DNA of 19,379 nucleotides from Microbacteriaceae bacterium (lineage in GTDB: Bacteria; Actinomycetota; Actinomycetes; Actinomycetales; Microbacteriaceae). The notes beneath the pieces were generated by a model. It ran no database searches, was not told the origin of the DNA, and was given only the letters and a program-made list of their open reading frames with translations. Positions 1-6,770 of the stretch are shown one piece after another (position 1 is the stretch's first letter; the number at the start of each line of letters is the position of its first letter). The position numbers and the translations under genes were made by a program. Location: the NCBI GenBank assembly GCA_012719255.1, contig JAAYAS010000168.1, forward strand, positions 1 through 19,379. The letters run 5' to 3'.

Positions 1-16
1 CGGCGTGCCCCCCCCG

Positions 17-22
17 TACGCT
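17..22 (+). promoter_or_regulatory. -10-like hexamer of pcp (leaderless type)
   Basis: TACGCT lies here, 6 nt before the ATG at 29. A transcription start 6-7 nt after a -10 would fall on the A of that ATG, so the mRNA would be leaderless. No Shine-Dalgarno sequence is present. The -35 region would lie outside the window. The same arrangement recurs before five other genes in this window, which raises confidence. Confidence 0.5.
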
Positions 23-28
23 GGTGCG

Positions 29-697
29 ATGCCCCGCATCCTCATCACCGCGTTCGAGCCGTTCGGTGGCGACAGCGAGAACGCCTCGGCCGAGGTGCTC
101 GCACTCGTGCTCGACACGGTTGCGGCGCGGGCGACCGCGCTGCCGGCGGGCGTCGAACTCGTCGCCGAGGTGCTGCCCGTCGTCTTCGACGGCGCCGCCT
201 TCGAGCGGGCGGTGCATCGGCACGCGCCGGACGCGCTGCTCTGCCTCGGCGAGGCGGGCCTGCGCCGCATCGTGACGGTCGAGCGGGTCGCCGTGAACAC
301 GATGGCGGCGCGCATCCCCGACAACGACTGTCGACGCCCGCACGGCGCGGTGATCGATCCGGACGGCCCGGAGTCGCGCACGGCCGGGATCGACGCCGAC
401 GCGATCTGCGCGGCGTTCCGATCGACGGGCGTCGAAGAGGTGCCGAGCGATGACGCCGGTCGCTTCGTCTGCAACGCCACCGCCTACCGGGCCTTCGGGC
501 GCGAGGTGCCGTCGGTGTTCGTCCACCTGCCCGCGCTGCGCCGTTCGGGCGCGGCCGGCGTCGGCGCCGAGACCGATGCGCCCGGAGCGCGGCGCCCCGA
601 GCGCGCCGCGAGCACGCACGCCGAGCTCGCCGCCGGCGTCGTCGCCGCCCTCGGCGCGATCTCCACCGAGCTCGCGCCCGGTGTCGAACGCGGTTAG
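29..697 (+). CDS. pcp: Pyroglutamyl-peptidase I (pyrrolidone-carboxylate peptidase)
   Basis: This is a cytosolic cysteine peptidase of family C15 that removes N-terminal pyroglutamate from peptides. From the ATG at 29 it is 222 residues, close to the usual 215 or so. The N-terminal FEPFGG signature is at residues 9-14. The catalytic triad is visible: Glu85 in TVERVAVN, Cys148 in RFVCNATAY and His166 in VFVHLPAL, with the spacing known from Bacillus enzymes. I preferred ATG 29 to the upstream in-frame GTG at 5 because a -10-like TACGCT sits 6 nt before it and the family begins right at this point. The stretch after His166 is Ala/Gly/Arg-rich (residues 172-196) and less typical of the family. 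The gene converges with glbO and their stop codons overlap. Confidence 0.92.
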   Translation: MPRILITAFEPFGGDSENASAEVLALVLDTVAARATALPAGVELVAEVLPVVFDGAAFERAVHRHAPDALLCLGEAGLRRIVTVERVAVNTMAARIPDNDCRRPHGAVIDPDGPESRTAGIDADAICAAFRSTGVEEVPSDDAGRFVCNATAYRAFGREVPSVFVHLPALRRSGAAGVGAETDAPGARRPERAASTHAELAAGVVAALGAISTELAPGVERG

Positions 698-1149
698 CGC
701 TCGGGGGTCGGCTCGAAGGTGTTCACCATCGCGGTGGCGGCGCGCTCGAAGTAGTCGAGCATCTGGGCGCGCACCATGGGCGGCCAGCCCATGGTGTCGA
801 GCGCCGCGGTCATGTGCCGCATCCAGCGCTCCCGGGCGTCGGGGTTCACGTGGAAGGGCTGGTGCCGCATCCGCAGGCGCGGGTGGCCGCGCATCGACGA
901 GTACGTCGATGGGCCGCCCCAGTACTGGCCGAGGAAGCGGCTGAGGCGCCAGATCGCGCCCTCGAGGTCGTCGTGCGGGTACATCGGCCAGAGCACCGGG
1001 TCCTGCTGCACGCCGTCGTAGAACCGCCGGCTCAGCTCCTCGAACGCGTCCATGCCGCCCACCTCGTCGTAGACGGTGGGGAGCGTCGAGGCCCCCTCCT
1101 CGGAGGCGCGCAGGTGCACGGGGGCGGGCCGCGGTTCGGAGTCGTTCAT
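694..1149 (-). CDS. glbO: Group II truncated hemoglobin (TrHbO)
   Basis: This is a heme protein of the 2-on-2 globin group II (GlbO/YjbI) family, thought to handle O2, NO or peroxide. It has 151 residues, longer than the 128 of M. tuberculosis GlbO because of an N-terminal extension of about 24 residues rich in Pro/Glu/Ala. Family hallmarks are present: Tyr44 (B10), Tyr57 (CD1), QYWGGPSTYS at residues 75-84, proximal His96 (F8) in RMRHQPF, and Trp109 (G8). The ATG at 1149 has no Shine-Dalgarno sequence but has a TAGGCT hexamer 6 nt upstream. An internal GTG at the VHLRAS stretch is an alternative start. It lies downstream of the mscS-like gene on the same strand but appears to have its own promoter. 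M. tuberculosis glbO (Rv2470) likewise lies near pepN. Confidence 0.94.
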   Translation of the reverse strand: MNDSEPRPAPVHLRASEEGASTLPTVYDEVGGMDAFEELSRRFYDGVQQDPVLWPMYPHDDLEGAIWRLSRFLGQYWGGPSTYSSMRGHPRLRMRHQPFHVNPDARERWMRHMTAALDTMGWPPMVRAQMLDYFERAATAMVNTFEPTPER

Positions 1150-1155
1150 GCCGCC

Positions 1156-1161
1156 AGCCTA
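1156..1161 (-). promoter_or_regulatory. -10-like hexamer of glbO (leaderless type)
   Basis: On the minus strand this reads TAGGCT, 6 nt before the glbO ATG. There is no Shine-Dalgarno sequence between or upstream, consistent with a leaderless transcript. I could not identify a convincing -35. Confidence 0.45.
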
Positions 1162-1204
1162 CGCCGGGGCGCGGCGGGGTCGCGCATGACGAGCACCGCG
1201 ACGA

Positions 1205-2185
1205 TCAGGCCTCGGCGCCGCCCTCGTCGGCAAGGCGCTGCTGCGACTGCCGGTCGGCGACGCCCTCGCCCTTCGTGAGCCGCATGCCGTTCGGGCCGTT
1301 GAACACGACGGTGTTCATCGGAGGCAGCGAGATCGCGTCGGCCTTGAACGCATCCTGGATGCGGGCGCGCAGCTCGCGCTCGACCGACCAGCGCTCGCCG
1401 GGCATCGTCTTCACCACGAGGCGCACGATCACGGCCTCGGCCGAGAGGGTCTGCAGGCCCCAGATCGTGGGCTCCTCGAGCACCTTCTCCATCCAGCCCG
1501 GATCGTCGGCGAGCCCGCGCGCGGCCTCGAGCATGACCCGCTTCGCGTGATCGCGGTCGACGGTGTACGGGATCGCGAGGTCGATGATCGCGCGGTTCCA
1601 GCCCTGCGAGTTGTTGCCGACGCGCTGGATCTCGCCGTTGCGGATGTACCAGAGCTGGCCGTGGACGTCGCGCACCTGCGTGACCCGCACGCCGACCGCC
1701 TCGACGATCCCGGTGGCGTACTCCATGTCGACCTCGTCGCCGACGCCGAGCTGATCCTCGATCACCATGAACGTGCCGTTGAGCACGTCGCCGACGATCT
1801 TCTGCGCGCCGAAGCCGAGGCCTGCGCCGATCGCCGCCGACAGCAGCGTGAGCGAGGCGAGGAAGTTCGGGTTGATCACCGCCACCGACCAGAGCACGGC
1901 GATGATGAACAGCGTCACCGACGCGACGTTCGTGAGCACCTGCCCGATGGTGCGGGTGCGCTGCACCGTCCGCACCGACTCGAGCGGCGAGCGCAGCGCG
2001 AGCATCTGGGTGTCGTCGACGCCGCGCTTGCGCTTCACGTTGTGCACGATGCGGTCGACCGAGCGGCGGATCACCACCTTGAGGATGCGGTTGAGCACCC
2101 ACGCGCCGGCGAGGATCGCCACCACCTCGACGAGGGGGAGGAGCGGTCCGAGGAATTCGGTGAAGTCGTCCCAGATCTGCTGCAT
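1205..2185 (-). CDS. MscS-family mechanosensitive ion channel
   Basis: This is a small-conductance mechanosensitive channel of the inner membrane, releasing solutes on hypo-osmotic shock. It has 326 residues from ATG 2185. Hydrophobic helices lie at about residues 17-36 and 82-104. The pore-lining helix is at about 111-137, with the Ala/Gly-rich pattern SAAIGAGLGFGAQKIVGD. The beta domain follows (IEDQLGVGDEV at 142-152, YIRNGEI at 180-186). The C-terminal alpha/beta domain runs to about residue 296, followed by a charged tail. Upstream in-frame codons would add 26 residues of non-family sequence, so ATG 2185 is chosen. A TAGACT hexamer 10 nt before it supports this. The gene is divergent from the YeiH unit and 55 bp ahead of glbO. 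Confidence 0.92.
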   Translation of the reverse strand: MQQIWDDFTEFLGPLLPLVEVVAILAGAWVLNRILKVVIRRSVDRIVHNVKRKRGVDDTQMLALRSPLESVRTVQRTRTIGQVLTNVASVTLFIIAVLWSVAVINPNFLASLTLLSAAIGAGLGFGAQKIVGDVLNGTFMVIEDQLGVGDEVDMEYATGIVEAVGVRVTQVRDVHGQLWYIRNGEIQRVGNNSQGWNRAIIDLAIPYTVDRDHAKRVMLEAARGLADDPGWMEKVLEEPTIWGLQTLSAEAVIVRLVVKTMPGERWSVERELRARIQDAFKADAISLPPMNTVVFNGPNGMRLTKGEGVADRQSQQRLADEGGAEA

Positions 2186-2195
2186 AGCGATGCCG

Positions 2196-2201
2196 AGTCT
2201 A
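2196..2201 (-). promoter_or_regulatory. -10-like hexamer of the mscS-like gene
   Basis: The minus strand reads TAGACT, ending 10 nt before the ATG at 2185. This predicts a 5' leader of only a few nucleotides. No Shine-Dalgarno sequence and no recognisable -35 are visible. Confidence 0.4.
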
Positions 2202-2301
2202 GAGTCCTCCGCCGAGCATCGGCCGCGGCCGCCGTTGGCGCCTCGGGGAGCGCGCGGCGTCATGCGTCGTCATCGTTCTTCGCGGGGATGCGCCGGCTCG
2301 C

Positions 2302-2307
2302 TACAGT
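2302..2307 (+). promoter_or_regulatory. Possible -10 hexamer of the YeiH unit
   Basis: TACAGT fits TANNNT in the 175-bp divergent gap and would give a leader of about 45 nt before the ATG at 2361. No good -35 is seen at the expected distance, so this is tentative. Confidence 0.3.
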
Positions 2308-2347
2308 GCCGCTCGTCGCCGCCGTGCCCGTCGGCGCCGGAACCGCT

Positions 2348-2354
2348 GAAGGAG
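2348..2354 (+). promoter_or_regulatory. Ribosome binding site of the 55-residue ORF
   Basis: GAAGGAG with a 6-nt spacer to ATG 2361 is a near-perfect Shine-Dalgarno sequence. It is the main evidence that translation of the small ORF begins here. Confidence 0.75.
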
Positions 2355-2360
2355 CCGCCC

Positions 2361-2528
2361 ATGACCGAACCCCGCGACCGCGCCGTCGAACCGCCCGCCG
2401 CGACCGACGCCCCCGACGCGCACGGCAAGTTCTCGCTGAGCGAGGACTGGACCGCGACGCTCGCCGGCCTCGCACTGCTCGGCCTGTGCCTCGCGCAGGT
2501 CGTGCCGGACATCGGCGGGTGGCGCTGA
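2361..2528 (+). CDS. 55-residue one-helix protein, probable split N-terminus or partner of YeiH-type exporter
   Basis: The start is fixed by a GAAGGAG Shine-Dalgarno sequence 6 nt upstream. The protein has a polar Pro/Asp/Glu-rich N-terminus (residues 1-22), then the motif KFSLSEDWTATLAG, and one hydrophobic helix (about residues 32-48) ending in VVPDIGGW. From memory, many full-length PF03601 (YeiH-like) proteins begin with a very similar element: an acidic-aromatic EDW followed by a first membrane helix. I therefore read this as the first helix of that family encoded as a separate peptide. Its TGA overlaps the ATG of the next gene (TGATG), indicating translational coupling. The alternative is a frameshifted N-terminus of one longer gene. 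Its own function is unknown. Confidence 0.72.
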   Translation: MTEPRDRAVEPPAATDAPDAHGKFSLSEDWTATLAGLALLGLCLAQVVPDIGGWR

Positions 2529-3838
2529 TGGCGGGCCGCGACGGCGGCGGCGCGGCTCGCGCGGCATCGGTCGAGCCGGTCGAGCCGGTCGAGCCGATCG
2601 AGCCGGTCGAGCCGATCGACCCGGCCGGCTCGGCCGGCGCGGGGCGCTCCGAGGCACCGGTGCCGGCGACGGCCGAGGTGGCAGTGCGGGGCACGCCCTC
2701 GCCGGCATCGGCGGCCGCCTCCGCACCCGCCCCCGGCTGGGGCGCCGCCGGCCTCGTCGTCGTGGTGGCGCTCGCCCTCCTCGTCGACCTGCTCGCCTCG
2801 CGGATGCCGGAGTGGACCGCGGGCACCTGGTTCGGCCCGATCGCGAAGTCGGTCGAGTTCCCGGTCTACGCGATCCTCATCGGCTTCGCCGCGAACGCGC
2901 TGCTCAGCGCCCTCGGCCTCCGCGACCGCATGGCGGCGGCGTTCCGCACCGAGTTCTTCATCAAGACCGGGCTCGTGCTCCTCGGGGCGACCGTGAACGT
3001 CAACGTCATCCTCGGCGCCGCGGCGCCGGCGCTGCTCCAGGGCGTGCTGATGATCACGACGGTGTTCCTGTTCACCTGGTGGTTCGCGGGCGTGCTCGGC
3101 GTCGACGACCACCTGCGCGCGCTGCTCGCCTCGGCGCTGTCGGTGTGCGGCGTCTCGGCGGCGGTCGCCGCGGCCGGCGCGGTGCACGCGAAGAAGGAGC
3201 AGCTCGCCTACACCGCGGGGCTCGTCATCGTGTTCGCACTGCCGAGCATCTTCCTGCTGCCCTGGCTCGCCGGGCTGCTCGGCCTGTCGGCGCCGGTCGC
3301 CGGCGCCTGGATCGGCGGCAACATCGACACCACCGCGGCCGTCACCGCCGCCGGCGCGGTCGCCGGCGACGACGTGCTCGACTACGCGGCGATCGTGAAG
3401 ATGACGCAGAACGCGATGATCGGCTTCGTCGCCGTCGCCCTCTCGCTCTGGTTCACGCTCCGCATCGAGCGGCCCGCCGGCGGCGCGGGCCGGGCCGCGA
3501 GGGTCGGCGCCGCCGAGATCTGGCAGCGCTTCCCGAAGTTCGTGCTCGGGTTCATCGTCGCCTCGGTGCTGGTGTCGGTGCTCGCCGCGGCCTTCCCGCT
3601 CGCGGCGGCCGACGGCGGCTGGCTCGCGACCGGGGTCGACTCGGCGAAGTCGCTGCAGACGCTGCTGTTCACGCTCGCGTTCGTGTCGATCGGCCTCGAG
3701 TTCAAGGTCGGCGCGCTGCGCGAGGCCGGGCTCACGCCGGTGCTCGTCTTCTTCGCCGGCACCGTCGTGAACCTCGTGGTGGGCCTGCTCTACGCGCAGG
3801 CGCTGTTCGGCTGGATCTTCGGCCCGATGCTGCAGTAG
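2528..3838 (+). CDS. YeiH-family (PF03601/UPF0324) putative sulfate exporter
   Basis: This is an integral membrane protein of the YeiH/Cons_hypoth698 family, annotated as a putative sulfate exporter; the substrate is not proven for most members. It has 436 residues. Residues 1-70 are a low-complexity Ala/Pro/Glu segment including a V/I-E-P tripeptide repeat (about 15-32). The membrane domain starts near residue 73 with about 10 helices. Family motifs are present: KTGLVLLGATVN (146-157), SALSVCGVSAAVAA (202-215), GAWIGGNIDTTAAV (259-272), KMTQNAMIGF (291-300), and VSIGLEFKVG near 386-395. The ATG at 2528 overlaps the upstream TGA. The reading frame is open far upstream, so the start rests on the TGATG junction and on the Shine-Dalgarno sequence of the small ORF. 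Confidence 0.88.
   Translation: MAGRDGGGAARAASVEPVEPVEPIEPVEPIDPAGSAGAGRSEAPVPATAEVAVRGTPSPASAAASAPAPGWGAAGLVVVVALALLVDLLASRMPEWTAGTWFGPIAKSVEFPVYAILIGFAANALLSALGLRDRMAAAFRTEFFIKTGLVLLGATVNVNVILGAAAPALLQGVLMITTVFLFTWWFAGVLGVDDHLRALLASALSVCGVSAAVAAAGAVHAKKEQLAYTAGLVIVFALPSIFLLPWLAGLLGLSAPVAGAWIGGNIDTTAAVTAAGAVAGDDVLDYAAIVKMTQNAMIGFVAVALSLWFTLRIERPAGGAGRAARVGAAEIWQRFPKFVLGFIVASVLVSVLAAAFPLAAADGGWLATGVDSAKSLQTLLFTLAFVSIGLEFKVGALREAGLTPVLVFFAGTVVNLVVGLLYAQALFGWIFGPMLQ
2573..2617 (+). repeat. Five tandem 9-bp units (GAGCCGRTC) in the YeiH-type gene
   Basis: Five consecutive 9-bp units, GAGCCGGTC or GAGCCGATC, encode a Glu-Pro-Val/Ile tripeptide repeat. The unit length keeps the frame, so copy-number change would lengthen or shorten the N-terminal linker without breaking the gene. 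Confidence 0.85.
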
Positions 3839-3843
3839 AGCGG

Positions 3844-3886
3844 CGCATCCCCGCACCCCCGCGCGCGGCGGGGATGCGGGGATGCG
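3844..3886. terminator. Bidirectional hairpin between the YeiH-type gene and pepN
   Basis: The arms 3844-3862 and 3868-3886 pair over 19 positions with a single C-A mismatch (3856/3874) and a 5-nt GC loop. It lies 6 bp after one stop codon and 8 bp from the other of two convergent genes. There is no U-tract on either side, as is common for actinobacterial terminators. Confidence 0.75.
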
Positions 3887-3893
3887 GGCCCGG

Positions 3894-6458
3894 CTACTGC
3901 GCGTCGCGGGCGCGCACGCGCAGCGCGCGCTCGACGTCGTCGAGGCCCTCGACGACGAGGCGGCGCAGCGCCGGGGCGGCGTCGACGTTCGCGTCGAGCC
4001 AGCCGCGGGCGGCGGCGACGACCTCGTCGGAGGGCACCGCGCCCGGGAAGAACCCGGCGATGAGGAACTCGGCCATCTGGAAGCTGCGCGTCGACCAGAT
4101 CTCGCCGAGGCCGGCGAAGTACTCGTCGACGAACGGCGTCACGAGCGACTCGTCGTGCACGTTCCAGAACCCGGCGCTCGTCGCCCGGGCGACGTCGTTC
4201 GTCGCGCCCGGCTCGACCCACACCGACCGCCATGCGGCGCGCTTGCCCTCGGCGGTGGGGATCGCCGCGCGGGCCTGCGCCGCCGAGCGCTGACCGTCGG
4301 AGGTGCGGTCCTCGTCGAGGCGCGCGTCGACGTCGTCGCCCCCGGCGCGGCCGCCGGCGACGAGCGCGAACAGCAGCTCCCAGCCGAGGTCGGTGTCGAC
4401 CTCGAGCCCGTCGAGCCGCGCGGTCTCGGCGAACAGCGCCTCGACGGCGTCGAGCTGCTCGTCGGTCACCGCGAGCTGCGCGAACGCGCGCACGTACGCG
4501 AACTGGGCGTCGGAGCCGGCCTCGGCGCGCTGCGCGAGCGCCCACAGCTCGTCGGCGACGCGCGCGCCGACCGCATCCCGCGCATCCGGGGCGGTGTAGC
4601 GCTTCACCGCGGTGGTGAGCTGGCCGAGCAGCTGGCGCCGCGCGGTCGGCTCGGTCTCGCGGTCGATGCAGGCGAGCACGAGCTCGGCGTAGTCGCGGGC
4701 GCGCAGCTCGGCGTCGCGGGTCGCGTCCCAGATGCTCGCGAGCACGAGGCCGCGGGCGAGCGGGTCGGCGATGTCGCCGGCGCGGCGCTGGGCGAACGCG
4801 AGCGAGTCGTCGTCGAGGCGGATCTTCGCGTAGGCGAGATCGTCGTCGTTGACGAGGAGGAGGTCGCCGCGGTGCACGCCGACGAGCTCGGGCACCTCGG
4901 TGCGCTCGCCGTCGACGTCGAGCTCGACGCGGTGCACGCGCTCGACGGCGCCGCCCTCCCGCTCGGCGTAGACGCCGACCGCGAGGCGGTGCGGGCGGAT
5001 CGTCGGATGCTCGGCGGGCGCCGACTGCTTGATCGCGAACGAGGTGATCACCCCGTCGGCGTCGGTCTCGACGACCGGGCGCAGCAGGTTGACGCCGGCG
5101 GTCTCGAGCCACTTCGCCGTCCAGTCGGCGAGGTCGCGGCCCGAGGCCGCCTCGAACTCGCGCATGAGGTCGTCGAGGCGCGTGTTGCCCCACGCGTGCT
5201 TGTCGAAGTACTCGCGCAGCCCCGCGAAGAACGGCTCGCGGCCGACCCAGTGGAACAGCTGCTTCAGCACCGACCCGCCCTTCGCGTAGGTGATGCCGTC
5301 GAAGTTCACGAGCACGTCGTCGAGGTCGCGGATCTCGGCGACGATCGGGTGCGTCGACGGGAGCTGGTCCTGCCGGTACGCCCAGGTCTTCTCGCTCGCG
5401 AGGAAGGTGACCCAGTTGCCGCTCCACTCGGTCGCCTCGGCGGTCGCGAGGGTCGAGATGAACTCGGCGAACGACTCGTTGAGCCAGAGGTCGTTCCACC
5501 ACTGCATGGTGACGAGGTTGCCGAACCACATGTGCGCGAGCTCGTGGAGGATCGTCACGACCCGGCGCTCGCGCACCGCGTCGGGCACGCGCGAACGGAA
5601 CACGTAGTTCTCGGTGAAGGTCACGCAGCCGGCGTTCTCCATCGCGCCCATGTTGTACTCGGGCACGAACAGCTGGTCGTACTTGTCGAACGGGTACGGC
5701 ACGCCGAAGTGCCGCTCGAAGTACTCGAAGCCCTGCTTCGTCGTGGTGATGACGTTGTCGGCGTCCATGTACTCGGCGAGCGAGGCGCGGCAGAACACGC
5801 CGAGCGGGATGGTGCGGCCGTCGGCCGAGACGAGCTCGTCCTCCCACGACACGTAGGGGCCGGCGACGAGCGCGGTGATGTAGGTCGAGATTCGCGGGGT
5901 CGGCGCGAAGCGCCACTGCGAGCGCGGGCCGGTGGGGCCGTCGTCGAGGGGCACCGGCTCGGGGGTGGGCTGGTTCGACACGACGCGCCAGCGCGACGGC
6001 GCGGTGACGCTGAGCGCGAAGCTCGCCTTGAGGTCGGGCTGCTCGAAGCAGGCGTACATGCGGCGGGCGTCGGGCACCTCGAACTGCGAGTAGAGGTACA
6101 CCTCGCCGTCGGCCGGGTCGACCGCCCGGTGGAGGCCCTCGCCGGTGTTCATGTAGCGGAAGTCGGCGTCGACGACGAGCACGTTGCGCTCGCGGAGCAC
6201 GGGGAGGATCACGCGCACGCCGGTGGAGTGCGTCTCGGGATCGAGCGGGTCGCCGTTGAGCACGATGCTGTGCACGCGCTCGGTGATCGCGTCGATGAAC
6301 GTGGTGGCGCCGGGCTCGCCGGTGAACTCGACGCGCGTGACGACGCGGAAGGTCTCGTCGGATCCGGTGGTGAGGTCGATGTCGATGTCGTAGCGCTCGA
6401 CGTCGACGAGCGCGCGGCGCTCGGCCGCTTCGGTGCGCGTGAGGTTCGCTCCGGGCAT
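3894..6458 (-). CDS. pepN: Aminopeptidase N (M1 family zinc metallopeptidase)
   Basis: This cytosolic zinc aminopeptidase removes N-terminal residues from peptides. It has 854 residues, matching actinobacterial PepN (about 855-860). The N-terminal beta domain is followed by the exopeptidase motif GAMEN (271-275), the zinc motif HELAH (305-309) with the third ligand Glu328 in LNESFAEF (HExxH-18-E), and the transition-state Tyr391 in GITYAKGG. The C-terminal half is an alpha-helical ERAP1-like domain. ATG 6458 is chosen because AAGGAG lies just upstream on the minus strand; the frame stays open far upstream but that sequence is not coding-like for this family. The gene is monocistronic, ends at the shared hairpin and is divergent from the ABC exporter pair. 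M. tuberculosis pepN is Rv2467. Confidence 0.96.
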   Translation of the reverse strand: MPGANLTRTEAAERRALVDVERYDIDIDLTTGSDETFRVVTRVEFTGEPGATTFIDAITERVHSIVLNGDPLDPETHSTGVRVILPVLRERNVLVVDADFRYMNTGEGLHRAVDPADGEVYLYSQFEVPDARRMYACFEQPDLKASFALSVTAPSRWRVVSNQPTPEPVPLDDGPTGPRSQWRFAPTPRISTYITALVAGPYVSWEDELVSADGRTIPLGVFCRASLAEYMDADNVITTTKQGFEYFERHFGVPYPFDKYDQLFVPEYNMGAMENAGCVTFTENYVFRSRVPDAVRERRVVTILHELAHMWFGNLVTMQWWNDLWLNESFAEFISTLATAEATEWSGNWVTFLASEKTWAYRQDQLPSTHPIVAEIRDLDDVLVNFDGITYAKGGSVLKQLFHWVGREPFFAGLREYFDKHAWGNTRLDDLMREFEAASGRDLADWTAKWLETAGVNLLRPVVETDADGVITSFAIKQSAPAEHPTIRPHRLAVGVYAEREGGAVERVHRVELDVDGERTEVPELVGVHRGDLLLVNDDDLAYAKIRLDDDSLAFAQRRAGDIADPLARGLVLASIWDATRDAELRARDYAELVLACIDRETEPTARRQLLGQLTTAVKRYTAPDARDAVGARVADELWALAQRAEAGSDAQFAYVRAFAQLAVTDEQLDAVEALFAETARLDGLEVDTDLGWELLFALVAGGRAGGDDVDARLDEDRTSDGQRSAAQARAAIPTAEGKRAAWRSVWVEPGATNDVARATSAGFWNVHDESLVTPFVDEYFAGLGEIWSTRSFQMAEFLIAGFFPGAVPSDEVVAAARGWLDANVDAAPALRRLVVEGLDDVERALRVRARDAQ

Positions 6459-6559
6459 GCTGCTCCTTCTGATCGATCCGCCGCGGCGGGCCGGGGTCGC
6501 CGGCGCCGGCCGCGATGCGGATGCGGCGGGGTCGCGCGGGCGCGCGACGGTCGGATGCG

Positions 6560-6565
6560 AGCATA
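6560..6565 (-). promoter_or_regulatory. Possible -10 hexamer of pepN
   Basis: The minus strand reads TATGCT within one of the few AT-richer spots of this gap. It would give a leader of about 95 nt. No clear -35 is found, so it is tentative. Confidence 0.25.
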
Positions 6566-6669
6566 GTTGCGCGAGCCGGGCGCAGGATCCGCGCCCGATC
6601 GGCGACCGGGATCCCGCGGCGGACCGCGCCGCATCCGCGCGCGGGATGCCGAGGGTCGGGGGCTGCCGG

Positions 6670-6675
6670 TAGGGT
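6670..6675 (+). promoter_or_regulatory. Possible -10 hexamer of the ABC exporter operon
   Basis: TAGGGT in the context CCGGTAGGGTGG resembles actinobacterial -10 elements and would give a leader of about 90 nt ahead of ATG 6771. The -35 is unclear. Confidence 0.33.
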
Positions 6676-6770
6676 GGCGTCTCCGGCCGGCCACGGCCGC
6701 AGCGGCGACCCGGCCCACCGGCCGGCGCCCGACGCATCCGCTCACGAGGCGGGGAGAGGCAGGGGAGCGG

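Larger units (their letters stand above)
6459..6770. other. 312-bp divergent intergenic region, pepN / ABC exporter
   Basis: No gene is supported here. The left edge carries the pepN Shine-Dalgarno sequence (minus AAGGAG) and the right edge that of the ABC gene (AGGGGAG at 6761-6767). Two hexamers resemble -10 elements, one for each direction. The middle is rich in GATGCGG and GCGCG words and small palindromes that are expected at this GC content. I see no riboswitch or RNA gene. Confidence 0.6.

Noticed and set aside
2573..2617. Possible CRISPR or satellite array
   Set aside because: The units are 9 bp, contiguous and in frame, with no spacers. It is a coding tripeptide repeat.
2270..3856. 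Minus-strand frame of 528 codons opposite the YeiH-type gene
   Set aside because: Composition is extremely Arg/Glu-rich without hydrophobic pattern or motif; the plus frame has clear membrane helices and PF03601 motifs.
3882..6566. Long plus-strand open frame of 894 codons opposite pepN
   Set aside because: It is the antisense shadow of pepN in GC-rich DNA, with Arg/Glu/Val-biased composition and no motif. The pepN frame carries all M1 catalytic residues.
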